Source: Methylococcales bacterium (GTDB taxonomy: Bacteria > Pseudomonadota > Gammaproteobacteria > JABHGC01). Taken from it: a stretch of 45,888 nucleotides of DNA. Location of the stretch: assembly GCA_018672285.1 (NCBI GenBank), contig JABHGC010000140.1, forward strand, positions 1 through 45,888, given 5' to 3'. Position numbers and translations under genes: made by a program. The notes beneath the pieces were generated by a model that did no database searches, was not told the DNA's origin, and saw only the letters and a program-made list of their open reading frames with translations. Below are positions 29,768 through 38,038 of this stretch, one piece after another (position 1 is the stretch's first letter; every line of letters begins with the position of its first letter).

Positions 29768-32419
29768 ATGAGCAAGCACCAAAACGAACTACATGCCATT
29801 TTTGGCGATTTGGAGCGAAAAGCACTTGCTCAACCTGACACTCCAATAACAATCTATAAGTCAACGATAGCACACTGCCAACAACGCCTCACCGAAGCTT
29901 TCGAGTCTGGCGCCCCAATCGATGACTTAGTCCATGCTCGCGCAAGCATTATGGATCAAATCCTGCAAATTATTTGGTCTCATAAAGTGTCAAACACCCA
30001 AGACATTGCACTCATTGCTGTGGGTGGATATGGCCGCCTAGAACTACACCCTCACTCTGACATTGATCTCCTCATCCTCATCAAATCCGCCCCCGAACAG
30101 TTTAGTGAGTCGATAGAACAGTTCATTATGTTGCTTTGGGATATCGGTCTAGACATTGGCCATAGTGTTCGCACGTTAGAGGAGTGCATTAAGGAATCAG
30201 AACAAGATGTCACCGTCACAACAAACTTAATTGAATCTCGATTGCTGGTTGGTGAGCAAACGCTTTTTCAACAGCTCAGCGACGCCAACCAAAACACCTG
30301 GGATACACACGGCTTCTATCAAGCCAAACTAGAAGAGCAAATAAAGCGGGACCAAAAATTCGATGACACCGCTTATAACCTTGAGCCTAATTTAAAAGAT
30401 GGCCCAGGCGGGCTACGCGACATTCAAACAGTTGGCTGGATTGCCAAACATCACTTTAATGTGACTTCCTCTAAAGCGCTGGTTGAGAAAGCCTTTCTGA
30501 CAGAAGAAGAGTTCGGCTTATTCACAGAGTCAAAGTTTTTCCTATGGCAGGTGCGCTTTGCTTTGCACACCATCACCAACCGGCATGAAGACCGCTTATT
30601 ATTTGACCATCAAACCCGTGTAGCGGAACTGCTTGGTTTTATCACACCGAGTGGTGAACCGGATATTGAACAACTCATGAAAGTGTATTATCGGACTGTT
30701 TTAAAAATCAGCCGCTTAAATGAACTGCTTTTACAGCTCTTTAGAGAAGCAACACTGACTCCTGAAGACAACGACATACCGATTACCCCATTGTCCGCTG
30801 ATTTTCAAATCCACCACCAATACATTGAGGTCACTTCTGACCAGGTTTTTTTACACAACCCAAGCGCCTTACTCGATATTTTCTTACAGTTTCAACGTCG
30901 CCCTGAAATATTAGGAGTCCGTGCCTCAACGATTCGATTGATTCGCCAATACCGATATTTAATAGATGACGATTTCCGAAACAATGAAAAAAACAAACGT
31001 TTATTCTTGAGTATTTTTCAAGAACAAACCGGCCTAACTCGAACGCTTCATAGAATGAACAAATACGGCATTTTAGCGAGCTACTTACCAGCATTCAGCA
31101 AAATTGTTGGACAAATGCAGTATGATTTATTCCACCATTACACAGTTGACGAACATACTATGTTTGTCGTTCGTAACTGTCGGCGCATGGAAACAGGCAT
31201 ATTTAGCCATGAACTTCCATACCAAAGCGAGCTCATCAAAACGCTACCGAAACCTGAATTACTCTATCTGGCTGCTTTTTTCCACGATATTGGCAAAGGC
31301 CGAGGGGGTGACCACTCAGTCCTTGGTGCAGTGGATGCCGAAGCATTTTGCACATCACATGGCCTTAACCGGCAGGACACCCATTTGGTCGTCTGGTTGG
31401 TTAAAAGCCACTTAAAAATGTCCGTCACTGCTCAACGCAAAGACATTTCTGACCCTGACGTTGTGCATGAATTCGCCTCAGAGGTCTCCAACACTGAACG
31501 TTTAAAATACCTTTACTTACTGACGACTGCAGACATTAGGGGCACTAACCCAACATTATGGAACCAGTGGAAAGACAGCTTACTCAAAAGTTTGTACCGA
31601 TCCACACGTGACATGATTAACTCAGGACTCGACTTACCTGTCGAGCAAGCTGATTTTGTGAACAATACCAAGGAGCTTGCCCGAACAAAGCTCCACAACC
31701 AAGGCTTATCGGATACAACCATTGACTCCGTTTGGCAAAATTTTGAAGATGAGTATTTTTTACGCTGCAACGAAAATGAGATCGCTTGGCACACGCAACA
31801 AATGACCAACTATAGCGGCACAGAGCCGCTCGTATTAGTTCACAATCACGATTGCCACGGCTGTACGGAAGTCTTCATTTACACCCCTGACAGTACCTGC
31901 ATTTTTGCTGTTGCAACCGCAGTGATTGCCAAACACTATTTTAGTATTGTCGATGCCTGGGTCGTGACCACGCTCAATGGATACACAGTCGATAGCTTTC
32001 AAATTTTAACAGAAGAGGGTGAGCGCATAACAGAGCAATCCCAAATGGACGCATTGGCCGAACAACTCGTTTTGGCATTGAAAGATGCTAAGTCTTACCC
32101 TCTTGGTATCAACAGAAGATTGCCAAGGCAGCTGAAGCATTTTGATAAAGAAGACCAAACTCGGGTTGCTTTTTTTCAGGATAAAAAACAGAACCGCACG
32201 GTTATTGATATTAATACGACGGACAAACCCAGCCTTTTATCACTCATTGGCATCGTATTTTCAGACTCTGAAATTTATCTACACCATGCAAAAATTGCAA
32301 CGATTGGGGCGAACGCCGAAGACTGGTTTTATGTCTCTGACAGTAATGGCCTACCCATTACAGACCCAGACCTATTGAAAAAACTCAGAACGGATCTTAT
32401 TCAGGCTCTGGACGATTAG
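29768..32419 (+). CDS. glnD: Bifunctional [PII] uridylyltransferase / uridylyl-removing enzyme
   Basis: 883 residues (E. coli 890). It adds UMP to PII under nitrogen limitation and removes it under excess. The nucleotidyltransferase motif GGYGRLELHPHSDIDLL (D98, D100) is followed by the long linking helices, the HD hydrolase domain (FFHDIGKG, H506 and D507) and two C-terminal ACT domains (about 705-790 and 815-883) that sense glutamine. A GGAG site precedes the ATG. Its last 23 bases overlap the 3' end of gspK on the other strand. Confidence 0.98.
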   Translation: MSKHQNELHAIFGDLERKALAQPDTPITIYKSTIAHCQQRLTEAFESGAPIDDLVHARASIMDQILQIIWSHKVSNTQDIALIAVGGYGRLELHPHSDIDLLILIKSAPEQFSESIEQFIMLLWDIGLDIGHSVRTLEECIKESEQDVTVTTNLIESRLLVGEQTLFQQLSDANQNTWDTHGFYQAKLEEQIKRDQKFDDTAYNLEPNLKDGPGGLRDIQTVGWIAKHHFNVTSSKALVEKAFLTEEEFGLFTESKFFLWQVRFALHTITNRHEDRLLFDHQTRVAELLGFITPSGEPDIEQLMKVYYRTVLKISRLNELLLQLFREATLTPEDNDIPITPLSADFQIHHQYIEVTSDQVFLHNPSALLDIFLQFQRRPEILGVRASTIRLIRQYRYLIDDDFRNNEKNKRLFLSIFQEQTGLTRTLHRMNKYGILASYLPAFSKIVGQMQYDLFHHYTVDEHTMFVVRNCRRMETGIFSHELPYQSELIKTLPKPELLYLAAFFHDIGKGRGGDHSVLGAVDAEAFCTSHGLNRQDTHLVVWLVKSHLKMSVTAQRKDISDPDVVHEFASEVSNTERLKYLYLLTTADIRGTNPTLWNQWKDSLLKSLYRSTRDMINSGLDLPVEQADFVNNTKELARTKLHNQGLSDTTIDSVWQNFEDEYFLRCNENEIAWHTQQMTNYSGTEPLVLVHNHDCHGCTEVFIYTPDSTCIFAVATAVIAKHYFSIVDAWVVTTLNGYTVDSFQILTEEGERITEQSQMDALAEQLVLALKDAKSYPLGINRRLPRQLKHFDKEDQTRVAFFQDKKQNRTVIDINTTDKPSLLSLIGIVFSDSEIYLHHAKIATIGANAEDWFYVSDSNGLPITDPDLLKKLRTDLIQALDD

Positions 32420-33317
32420 CATCTAGCAAGTCAGTTAAAACAACCCCAGGCTTCCAGGCCACCACATGGTAGGGCACAACACCAAAGCCCCCCTGTTCTA
32501 AGACTGCTTCAGCTGTATAGGTCTGTTTATTGGCAAACTGAACCTGAAACCGAGCATGGTACGCTTGACCATTTTGCTGCGATGCATCGGTGGCTTGTGC
32601 TTCACCCGTCGCGCGGTCAATCCGCTGCTGTAAAATCTCATCCACTCTTGCAGGGTCAAGCCCTGATAATTTTTTTAATAAAACCTCTGGCGCAAGCTCA
32701 GGGACAATATTTTTCTCATCTGAATGCACCGTCACAAAAGGCAATAATTTTTTATACACCTCGTGCGACATACCAAGCACCAAGCGAACTTCTTCTTCGG
32801 CCTCGAACAAAGCATCTTTAGAACGGTAGGGCAATCCTGCACTGTCATAATCAGAATCCTCCGCCCCATTGAGCTGAGAAAATTTATTGTTATCGCGGTA
32901 ATCAATAATGGTGTCAGCCAATTTACGGCCATCCTCTTCTTCCACTTGAATTGCCGCAAACAATTTTAACAACAGTGCTTTATCGGCTTGATTAAGATCC
33001 ACTAACCCCCTGGCATCTTGTAAACTGATGATCACAGCCGCACCTGCAAACGGCCATATAATTGGCGAGCCATCCTTAGTCCAAGATTGTGACTGTGGTG
33101 GTTTAGATAACTCATATTTTAATCGACTCAGTGCCGCCCGAAGAATCCCAGTCGCTTTCGCTTGATGAACTTCATTATTTGAGACTTGCAGCTCTGTTCT
33201 CATCGACAAAGAGAAACTGCCTGCAATCACAGAGAGCATCACCACGACCCAGAGTACGGCTATTAACGCAATACCTTGCTGCTTCGGTTTATTGCCCTGG
33301 GATATTAATCGGCACAT
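32397..33317 (-). CDS. gspK: Type II secretion minor pseudopilin GspK
   Basis: 306 residues. It caps the tip of the type II pseudopilus with GspI and GspJ. The prepilin signal ends KQQG, with cleavage before IALIAVLWVVVML. The Glu at position +5 is absent, as is normal for GspK. The large globular domain follows. I start at ATG 33317, which has GGAGG 8 bases upstream; the longer GTG frame (33326) overlaps that ribosome-binding site. It overlaps gspJ by 29 bases and glnD by 23 bases. Confidence 0.92.
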   Translation of the reverse strand: MCRLISQGNKPKQQGIALIAVLWVVVMLSVIAGSFSLSMRTELQVSNNEVHQAKATGILRAALSRLKYELSKPPQSQSWTKDGSPIIWPFAGAAVIISLQDARGLVDLNQADKALLLKLFAAIQVEEEDGRKLADTIIDYRDNNKFSQLNGAEDSDYDSAGLPYRSKDALFEAEEEVRLVLGMSHEVYKKLLPFVTVHSDEKNIVPELAPEVLLKKLSGLDPARVDEILQQRIDRATGEAQATDASQQNGQAYHARFQVQFANKQTYTAEAVLEQGGFGVVPYHVVAWKPGVVLTDLLDANRPEPE

Positions 33318-33987
33318 TACCGCCACCTCCCCCTAACGACCCACCTCTTTGCCCTGGGACAATCGGCTGAACATTGGTGTCTGCTTGCAGCGCCACCAAC
33401 AGATCAGGCCAGGCAATCACTGAACTCTCAAAATCTACTTTTAGCCTAATCAAGCTAGGAACATTCTCCCCCTCCCATTGATCAAACCACTCAGGTTTAT
33501 TGCCTAAATTTCTCGCGCCAAAATACGAAAACTGAATATGACTAGCCCCCGCTATGAGCACATAGCCTTCTTCATCACTGTCAGTAACAGAGGTTAAGAC
33601 CCATTCAGAATCCGGATGATCTAAGGCCATTTTCAAGCGTAGCTGCAAACCTTCTGCTCCATCCTCAACCTCAAGTGTATGTAATGCCGGGCCAGATAAA
33701 CCAACGTTATCAGGCACATTTGACACAAAGGTTAAACGCTTTTCACGGCCAACAAATTTACGCTCTTCCTCAGGCCCTTGAAAATCACCTGTTGGTTTTA
33801 TCCGCTGTATTTGCTTTCGAATAAAGCGATAGGCATCACGCATTTTAGACACTTGCGCTATGCGTTTTTCGCTCGCATTCCAACTACTAGACCCCAGGTT
33901 CAAGGTTTGATAGAGCATCACCATTAACAGCCCCAACAAAGTCATGGCGATCAACACTTCTAATAAGGTAAACCCGGACTGCTTCAT
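33289..33987 (-). CDS. gspJ: Type II secretion minor pseudopilin GspJ
   Basis: 232 residues. The prepilin motif MKQSG is followed by FTLLEVLIAMTLLGLLMVML with the canonical Glu at +5, then a globular domain. I start at ATG 33987, which overlaps the gspI stop (ATGA); a longer in-frame ATG (34047) lies well inside gspI. The C-terminal tail has a run of glycines (SLGGGGGN) followed by NIPGQ. The DNA for that run supplies the gspK ribosome-binding site. Confidence 0.93.
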   Translation of the reverse strand: MKQSGFTLLEVLIAMTLLGLLMVMLYQTLNLGSSSWNASEKRIAQVSKMRDAYRFIRKQIQRIKPTGDFQGPEEERKFVGREKRLTFVSNVPDNVGLSGPALHTLEVEDGAEGLQLRLKMALDHPDSEWVLTSVTDSDEEGYVLIAGASHIQFSYFGARNLGNKPEWFDQWEGENVPSLIRLKVDFESSVIAWPDLLVALQADTNVQPIVPGQRGGSLGGGGGNVPINIPGQ

Positions 33988-34382
33988 GAATCTTTTATCT
34001 GCACGCTTTCGACCACCAGTAATTTTTGACGGATACCCAGCTTCCAATCAACCCTCACAAGGATATGCAATGGTTTTAAGTTGTTTCCAGCAAGATTTGC
34101 GGTTGACTCATCTTCATCTGGCCATTCATAAGGACTAATCACCACCTGCCAGTGATAACGACCGATGTTCCCGTCATCCTCGCTTTCTTCGAGGGTGATG
34201 GAGCGCCCGACTTCTGCCAGTTTTGATTGCGCGATCACGGATGCTTCTGCATAAAACTGTGACATTTGAGATGCACTTAAGCCTTGGTTAAAAACGGACA
34301 TTAATGCCCCTAGAGAGATCGACATAATGCCAAACGCTACGAGGATTTCCATTAAGGTAAAACCAGACTGTTTATTCAGCAA
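33984..34382 (-). CDS. gspI: Type II secretion minor pseudopilin GspI
   Basis: 132 residues, typical for the family. Prepilin motif KQSG followed by FTLMEILVAFGIMSISL, Glu at +5. The only reasonable start is TTG 34382, inside the end of gspH (11-base overlap), with GCAGG about 6 bases upstream. It forms the pseudopilus tip with GspJ and GspK and is coupled to gspJ by ATGA. Confidence 0.92.
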   Translation of the reverse strand: MLNKQSGFTLMEILVAFGIMSISLGALMSVFNQGLSASQMSQFYAEASVIAQSKLAEVGRSITLEESEDDGNIGRYHWQVVISPYEWPDEDESTANLAGNNLKPLHILVRVDWKLGIRQKLLVVESVQIKDS

Positions 34383-34833
34383 TGCTCACCTGCCCTGTCA
34401 GCCAATCGATCAACACCTCATAACGACCCGTCTCACCCTTGGTTATGATTAGCTTACCGCCCGAAGCACCACCATCGGCATAAAAATACAGATTAATCGC
34501 TTCGTCATCATCATTTTTAGCTGAAAGTGATTGGGGTTTAAAGGCAATTTCAATACCCTCAGGAATGGCGTATTGGCGTTTATCATTGGAAATATTATAG
34601 GTTTTATTCTCGAGATTAAAACTCACCACCACATCTTGTTGATGTGAAATGGCGTTGGCTTTTGCAGAGCGCAAACTAGACGCTAAATTCCGCGCTAAGC
34701 CTTTAAATTCAACACCACCTGTCGACAACATGGCAGGGACAACTGAGATGAACAAACCAATAATGGTCAAGACCACTAATAGTTCGATCAAACTAAAACC
34801 TGCGTGCGGATGCTTAGTCCCAGTTGTTAACAT
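34372..34833 (-). CDS. gspH: Type II secretion minor pseudopilin GspH
   Basis: 153 residues. Prepilin motif HAG followed by FSLIELLVVLTIIGLFIS, then a beta-rich globular domain. I start at ATG 34833 (MLTTGTKHPHAG), which overlaps the end of gspG by 20 bases with GGAAGG upstream. The longer frame (34908) would add 25 residues read from gspG sequence. GspH links the GspG fibre to the I-J-K tip. Confidence 0.9.
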   Translation of the reverse strand: MLTTGTKHPHAGFSLIELLVVLTIIGLFISVVPAMLSTGGVEFKGLARNLASSLRSAKANAISHQQDVVVSFNLENKTYNISNDKRQYAIPEGIEIAFKPQSLSAKNDDDEAINLYFYADGGASGGKLIITKGETGRYEVLIDWLTGQVSIAE

Positions 34834-35245
34834 CAATACTTTCGCCTTCCCCGCCTTCAGCCCCATCGGAACCATAGGAGTAGATGTCGAATTCAGCACC
34901 GTGATCACTAGGGAAACGGTAATGATACTCTCTTTTCCACGGGTCTTTAGGAATCACTCTTTTCTTCAAGTAAGGCCCTTGCCAATTATCAACTGTTCCA
35001 GGCTTTTCGATTAACGCTGCAAGCCCTTCATCGGTAGTTGGGTAACGAGAAGCATCGAAATAAAACCGCTCCACAGCACTTTCTAAGTTAGCAATTTGTA
35101 CTTCTGCGGCTTTTATTTTACCCCCACCTAAAGCATTCATTACCTTAGGCCCAACAACCGTTGCCAGTAACCCTAAAATGGTCAATACAACCAATAGCTC
35201 AATCAAACTGAAACCATGAGACCTTGTTGAAAGCGGTTTTCTCAT
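34814..35245 (-). CDS. gspG: Type II secretion major pseudopilin GspG
   Basis: 143 residues. Prepilin motif RSHG followed by FSLIELLVVLTILGLLATVV, then the conserved ARYPTTDEGL-like segment (SRYPTTDEGLAAL) and the calcium-site tail SYGSDGAEGGEGESID. It builds the pseudopilus fibre after cleavage by the prepilin peptidase, whose gene is not in this window. A GAGGTAA site precedes the ATG. It begins 83 bases after gspF. Confidence 0.97.
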   Translation of the reverse strand: MRKPLSTRSHGFSLIELLVVLTILGLLATVVGPKVMNALGGGKIKAAEVQIANLESAVERFYFDASRYPTTDEGLAALIEKPGTVDNWQGPYLKKRVIPKDPWKREYHYRFPSDHGAEFDIYSYGSDGAEGGEGESIDVNNWD

Positions 35246-35328
35246 ATTACTTACCTCATTAAAAATATTGCGTACTGATTAAATTGCATTACAACCACCC
35301 CAAAAGTGCACGGGTTAGTAGTGAGCCT

Positions 35329-36558
35329 TTATACGACCAAATCATTAACACTCACAATGGCCACAAGAATAGACATGATGATACCTGCAATCACCACGCC
35401 TAGCCCCAGAATAATCGCAGGTTCAAGCATGGCGAGCATTCGCTCCACGGTGGTTTTGACCTCTCGATCATAAACATCTGCCACCTGAATTAACATCACT
35501 TCTAATTGTCCCGTCTCTTCACCCACACTCACCATTTGTAATGCCAGTCGTGGAAATTCACCCGATGCCAATAAAGGCTTAGTGAGATTCTCACCTTGAG
35601 ACACACTTTCGGCCACTTTGTTAATTTCTAGCGCTAAAGCTTGATTACCAATAATTTCTTTTAAAATGGATAAGGCGGATAACAATGGCACACCATTTTC
35701 TAATAATGTCCCTAAGGTGCGACTAAACTTGGCCATTTCAATTTTGCGAATTAAATCACCCAGCAATGGCAGTTTTAACCACCGGCGATCCCATTTCAAC
35801 CGACTGACTGAGTTTTCGTAAGCCCGCTGAAAATACATTGAGATTAAAATTAACACGGTGGTACCAACCCACCAATAATTCTTCAACAGATCGCCAGCTG
35901 CAACCACGATTTGGGTGGGGACAGGTAATGCTTTACCTGAATCTTCAAACATTTGGGAGAATTGAGGTACCACAAAGGTCAGCAGTACAATCACTGAAAT
36001 AGCGGCGACCACGGTTAAAATCATCGGGTAAATGAGTGCAGAACTGACAGTTTCTCTGAGCTTTTTGGCCCGATCCATAAACTCACTAAGACGCGCCAAC
36101 ACAATGGCCATGTCTATACCCGCTTCGCCAGCACGAACCATATTAATATAAAATCGAGTAAAAACATGACCCTGAGCATCTAAGGCATCCGCCAAGTTAG
36201 AGCCGCCTTCTAGCTCTACTTTGATGTTTTCTAACACCTCTTTCATGTGCTTATTTTCGGTGACACCAGCCATTGTTGCCAAGGCTTTATCTAACGGCAA
36301 GCCGGCTTTAAGCAGTGTGGCAAGTTGCTGGGTGATGAAGAAGACTTCATCTTGGCTGATTTTACTTTTACCAAAGGCCTTACGACCTCGACTGTGAGAT
36401 GCCGTATTTTTTTTGCCTTTGCCTAATGCCTCAATTTTAATCGGCGTCATGCCCTGCTCACGCAGCTTTTCGACCACAATGTTCTGGTCTGCTGCGGACA
36501 CTTCACCTTCTTTAATTTCACCGATCGAATTAACGGCTTTGTAAACGTAGGTTGGCAT
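35329..36558 (-). CDS. gspF: Type II secretion inner-membrane platform protein GspF
   Basis: 409 residues, family length. An N-terminal cytoplasmic part contains YKAVNSIGEIKEGEV. Two repeated T2SSF domains (about 73-195 and 276-398) carry GLPLDKAL and GVPLLSAL, respectively, and three membrane helices are visible. It is the membrane platform contacted by the ATPase GspE, whose gene is not here. It is first in the gspFGHIJK run and follows a hairpin after exbD. Confidence 0.97.
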   Translation of the reverse strand: MPTYVYKAVNSIGEIKEGEVSAADQNIVVEKLREQGMTPIKIEALGKGKKNTASHSRGRKAFGKSKISQDEVFFITQQLATLLKAGLPLDKALATMAGVTENKHMKEVLENIKVELEGGSNLADALDAQGHVFTRFYINMVRAGEAGIDMAIVLARLSEFMDRAKKLRETVSSALIYPMILTVVAAISVIVLLTFVVPQFSQMFEDSGKALPVPTQIVVAAGDLLKNYWWVGTTVLILISMYFQRAYENSVSRLKWDRRWLKLPLLGDLIRKIEMAKFSRTLGTLLENGVPLLSALSILKEIIGNQALALEINKVAESVSQGENLTKPLLASGEFPRLALQMVSVGEETGQLEVMLIQVADVYDREVKTTVERMLAMLEPAIILGLGVVIAGIIMSILVAIVSVNDLVV

Positions 36559-36578
36559 ATTGAATTATCTAAACGAGT

Positions 36579-36606
36579 ATGAGGACTTTGACTGCAAAGC
36601 CCTCAT
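36579..36606 (-). terminator. Strong hairpin between exbD and gspF
   Basis: On the minus strand ATGAGG-G-CTTTG pairs with CAAAG-T-CCTCAT around a CAGT loop, giving a 12-bp stem with one G-U. No good U-run follows, so it may be a partial terminator, an attenuator or an RNA-stability element that separates the exbBD and gsp messages. Confidence 0.5.
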
Positions 36607-36615
36607 ATCGTTCAC

Positions 36616-37038
36616 TTACTGAGCATCTGTAGAGATTGTATGCTGAAAAGACAGGTTCAGCATGCCTAAACCTTGAGCAACACTCATCGTTCTCACCACT
36701 AGCTCATAATCTGTTTTAGCATCACCACTAATAATAAATGGAATATCTAGCTGACCATTCGCTTCTTTTTCAATTGCACGGCGAATGGTATCCGATTGGC
36801 TATTAACCAATGCCTTGGAGTTAATAAAGAACTGACCATTTTGATCAATCGCAACTTCTATTTGTTTAGCTGGCGCTTCACTTTGCTCCCCCACCGCTTC
36901 TGGCAAGGTGATTTTGAGTGCAGCCAACTTATTAAAGCTGGTCGTCACCATGAAGAAAATCAGCAACAAAAAGACCACGTCAATCAAAGGGGTTAAGTTT
37001 AACTCCACCTCATCTCTCTGAGTACGCCTTATATTCAA
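36616..37038 (-). CDS. ExbD/TolR-family biopolymer transport protein
   Basis: 140 residues. A single N-terminal membrane helix carries the conserved Asp of the family (LTPLIDVVFLLLIFF). The rest is a small periplasmic domain. It couples proton flow through an ExbB-type channel to work in the periplasm. The start is TTG 37038, which overlaps the exbB-like stop (TTGA) with GGAG 7 bases upstream. The exact partner (TonB, Tol or the RND unit upstream) cannot be told from sequence. Confidence 0.92.
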   Translation of the reverse strand: MNIRRTQRDEVELNLTPLIDVVFLLLIFFMVTTSFNKLAALKITLPEAVGEQSEAPAKQIEVAIDQNGQFFINSKALVNSQSDTIRRAIEKEANGQLDIPFIISGDAKTDYELVVRTMSVAQGLGMLNLSFQHTISTDAQ

Positions 37039-37664
37039 TCGAGATCTCCTTCATTATTCACTCGATCACCATGCATGATATCAACCATTTTCAGCGCTTC
37101 TTCTTCCATCTGGATCACTATAGAATCCACTTTACCGCGGAAAAAGCGGTAAAACATATAAGAAGGAATCGCCACCATTAAGCCTGCTGCAGTGGTATAG
37201 AGTGCTGTATCAATACCACCAGCCAATGAGCTAGGATCACCCACACCCACTTTCGCAATATTATCAAAGACGGCAATCATCCCCATCACAGTACCAAGCA
37301 GCCCCATTAACGGGGTGATAGCAGCGATGGTACCTAACATATTCAGAAAGCGCTCAAGCTCATGAGCCACTTGACGCCCAACCTCTTCAATACTTTCTTT
37401 CATGACTTCACGAGGATATTCGCGATTGACCAAGCCTGCAGCGAGCACTTTACCAAGGGGGGAGCTTTTTTGTAAAACAGCAATGTTTTTGTTGTCTAAC
37501 TGCCGATTTTTATGCAGATTCCATGCTTGTGTCACCAGGCCTTTTGGTAAGATTCGCCCAACCTGAAGGGACCAGAAACGCTCTAAAATAATTGCTAAGG
37601 CAATCACCGAACAACCGACGATTGGCCATACCATAAATCCAGCTTTACCTAATATTTCAAACAC
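37035..37664 (-). CDS. MotA/TolQ/ExbB-family proton channel protein
   Basis: 209 residues with three membrane helices (about 10-30, 105-130, 150-175). The MotA/TolQ/ExbB core reads FLNMLGTIAAITPLMGLLGTV and continues through GGIDTALYTTAAGLMVAIP. It forms the proton-conducting motor with the ExbD-like protein. It is encoded after the lipid-transport genes and before gspF, so it may energise either unit. It starts 134 bases after the 76-residue gene, with a long hairpin between. Confidence 0.93.
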   Translation of the reverse strand: MFEILGKAGFMVWPIVGCSVIALAIILERFWSLQVGRILPKGLVTQAWNLHKNRQLDNKNIAVLQKSSPLGKVLAAGLVNREYPREVMKESIEEVGRQVAHELERFLNMLGTIAAITPLMGLLGTVMGMIAVFDNIAKVGVGDPSSLAGGIDTALYTTAAGLMVAIPSYMFYRFFRGKVDSIVIQMEEEALKMVDIMHGDRVNNEGDLD

Positions 37665-37697
37665 GTATTAAACCTTTCATGTGAGTCATAAGACATG

Positions 37698-37726
37698 GAA
37701 AGTCGCTGGGGTTACCCAGCACTTTC
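37698..37726 (-). terminator. Stable hairpin upstream of the exbB-like gene
   Basis: GAAAGT-GCTGGG pairs with CCCAGC-(G)-ACTTTC around a TAAC loop on the minus strand: 12 bp with one bulged base. There is no T-run, so its role could be termination after the 76-residue gene or RNA processing. Confidence 0.45.
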
Positions 37727-37798
37727 GCACCTAGTTATAGGATAGGACAATTTCTAAGGTCTCACCACAGGATTATTAGAAATTTGCGACGAGCAGCA

Positions 37799-38029
37799 CT
37801 AACCCTGCTGTAGTTGGCGAATACCTTTTAAAATAACCACGATAATGGGGGTCGAATGCATCAATAAATCAAAGATATCAATTGGCTTAACCAACGTTCC
37901 TTGAGCCAACATCCGTAATTTTTCGACCAAATGAGGCTCAGCCCCGAGTGGTGCTATCCCTAAAAATAACGCGATAATAAGCAGTGGTACCCATGGAATC
38001 GAGTCTAGCAGTGAGTTTATCCAGTCCAT
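37799..38029 (-). CDS. 76-residue conserved membrane protein
   Basis: A small protein with a hydrophobic helix at about 10-30 (WVPLLIIALFLGIAPLG), the polar EPHLVEKLRML segment and a second helix at about 58-68 (HSTPIIVVIL). Similar small proteins with an AP-x-x-EPHLxEKLRML pattern occur beside RND transporters and are often auto-labelled 'RND transporter', although they are far too small. It starts 9 bases after the barrel gene, so it is likely part of that unit. Function unknown. Confidence 0.75.
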   Translation of the reverse strand: MDWINSLLDSIPWVPLLIIALFLGIAPLGAEPHLVEKLRMLAQGTLVKPIDIFDLLMHSTPIIVVILKGIRQLQQG

Positions 38030-38038
38030 ATCAATCTC

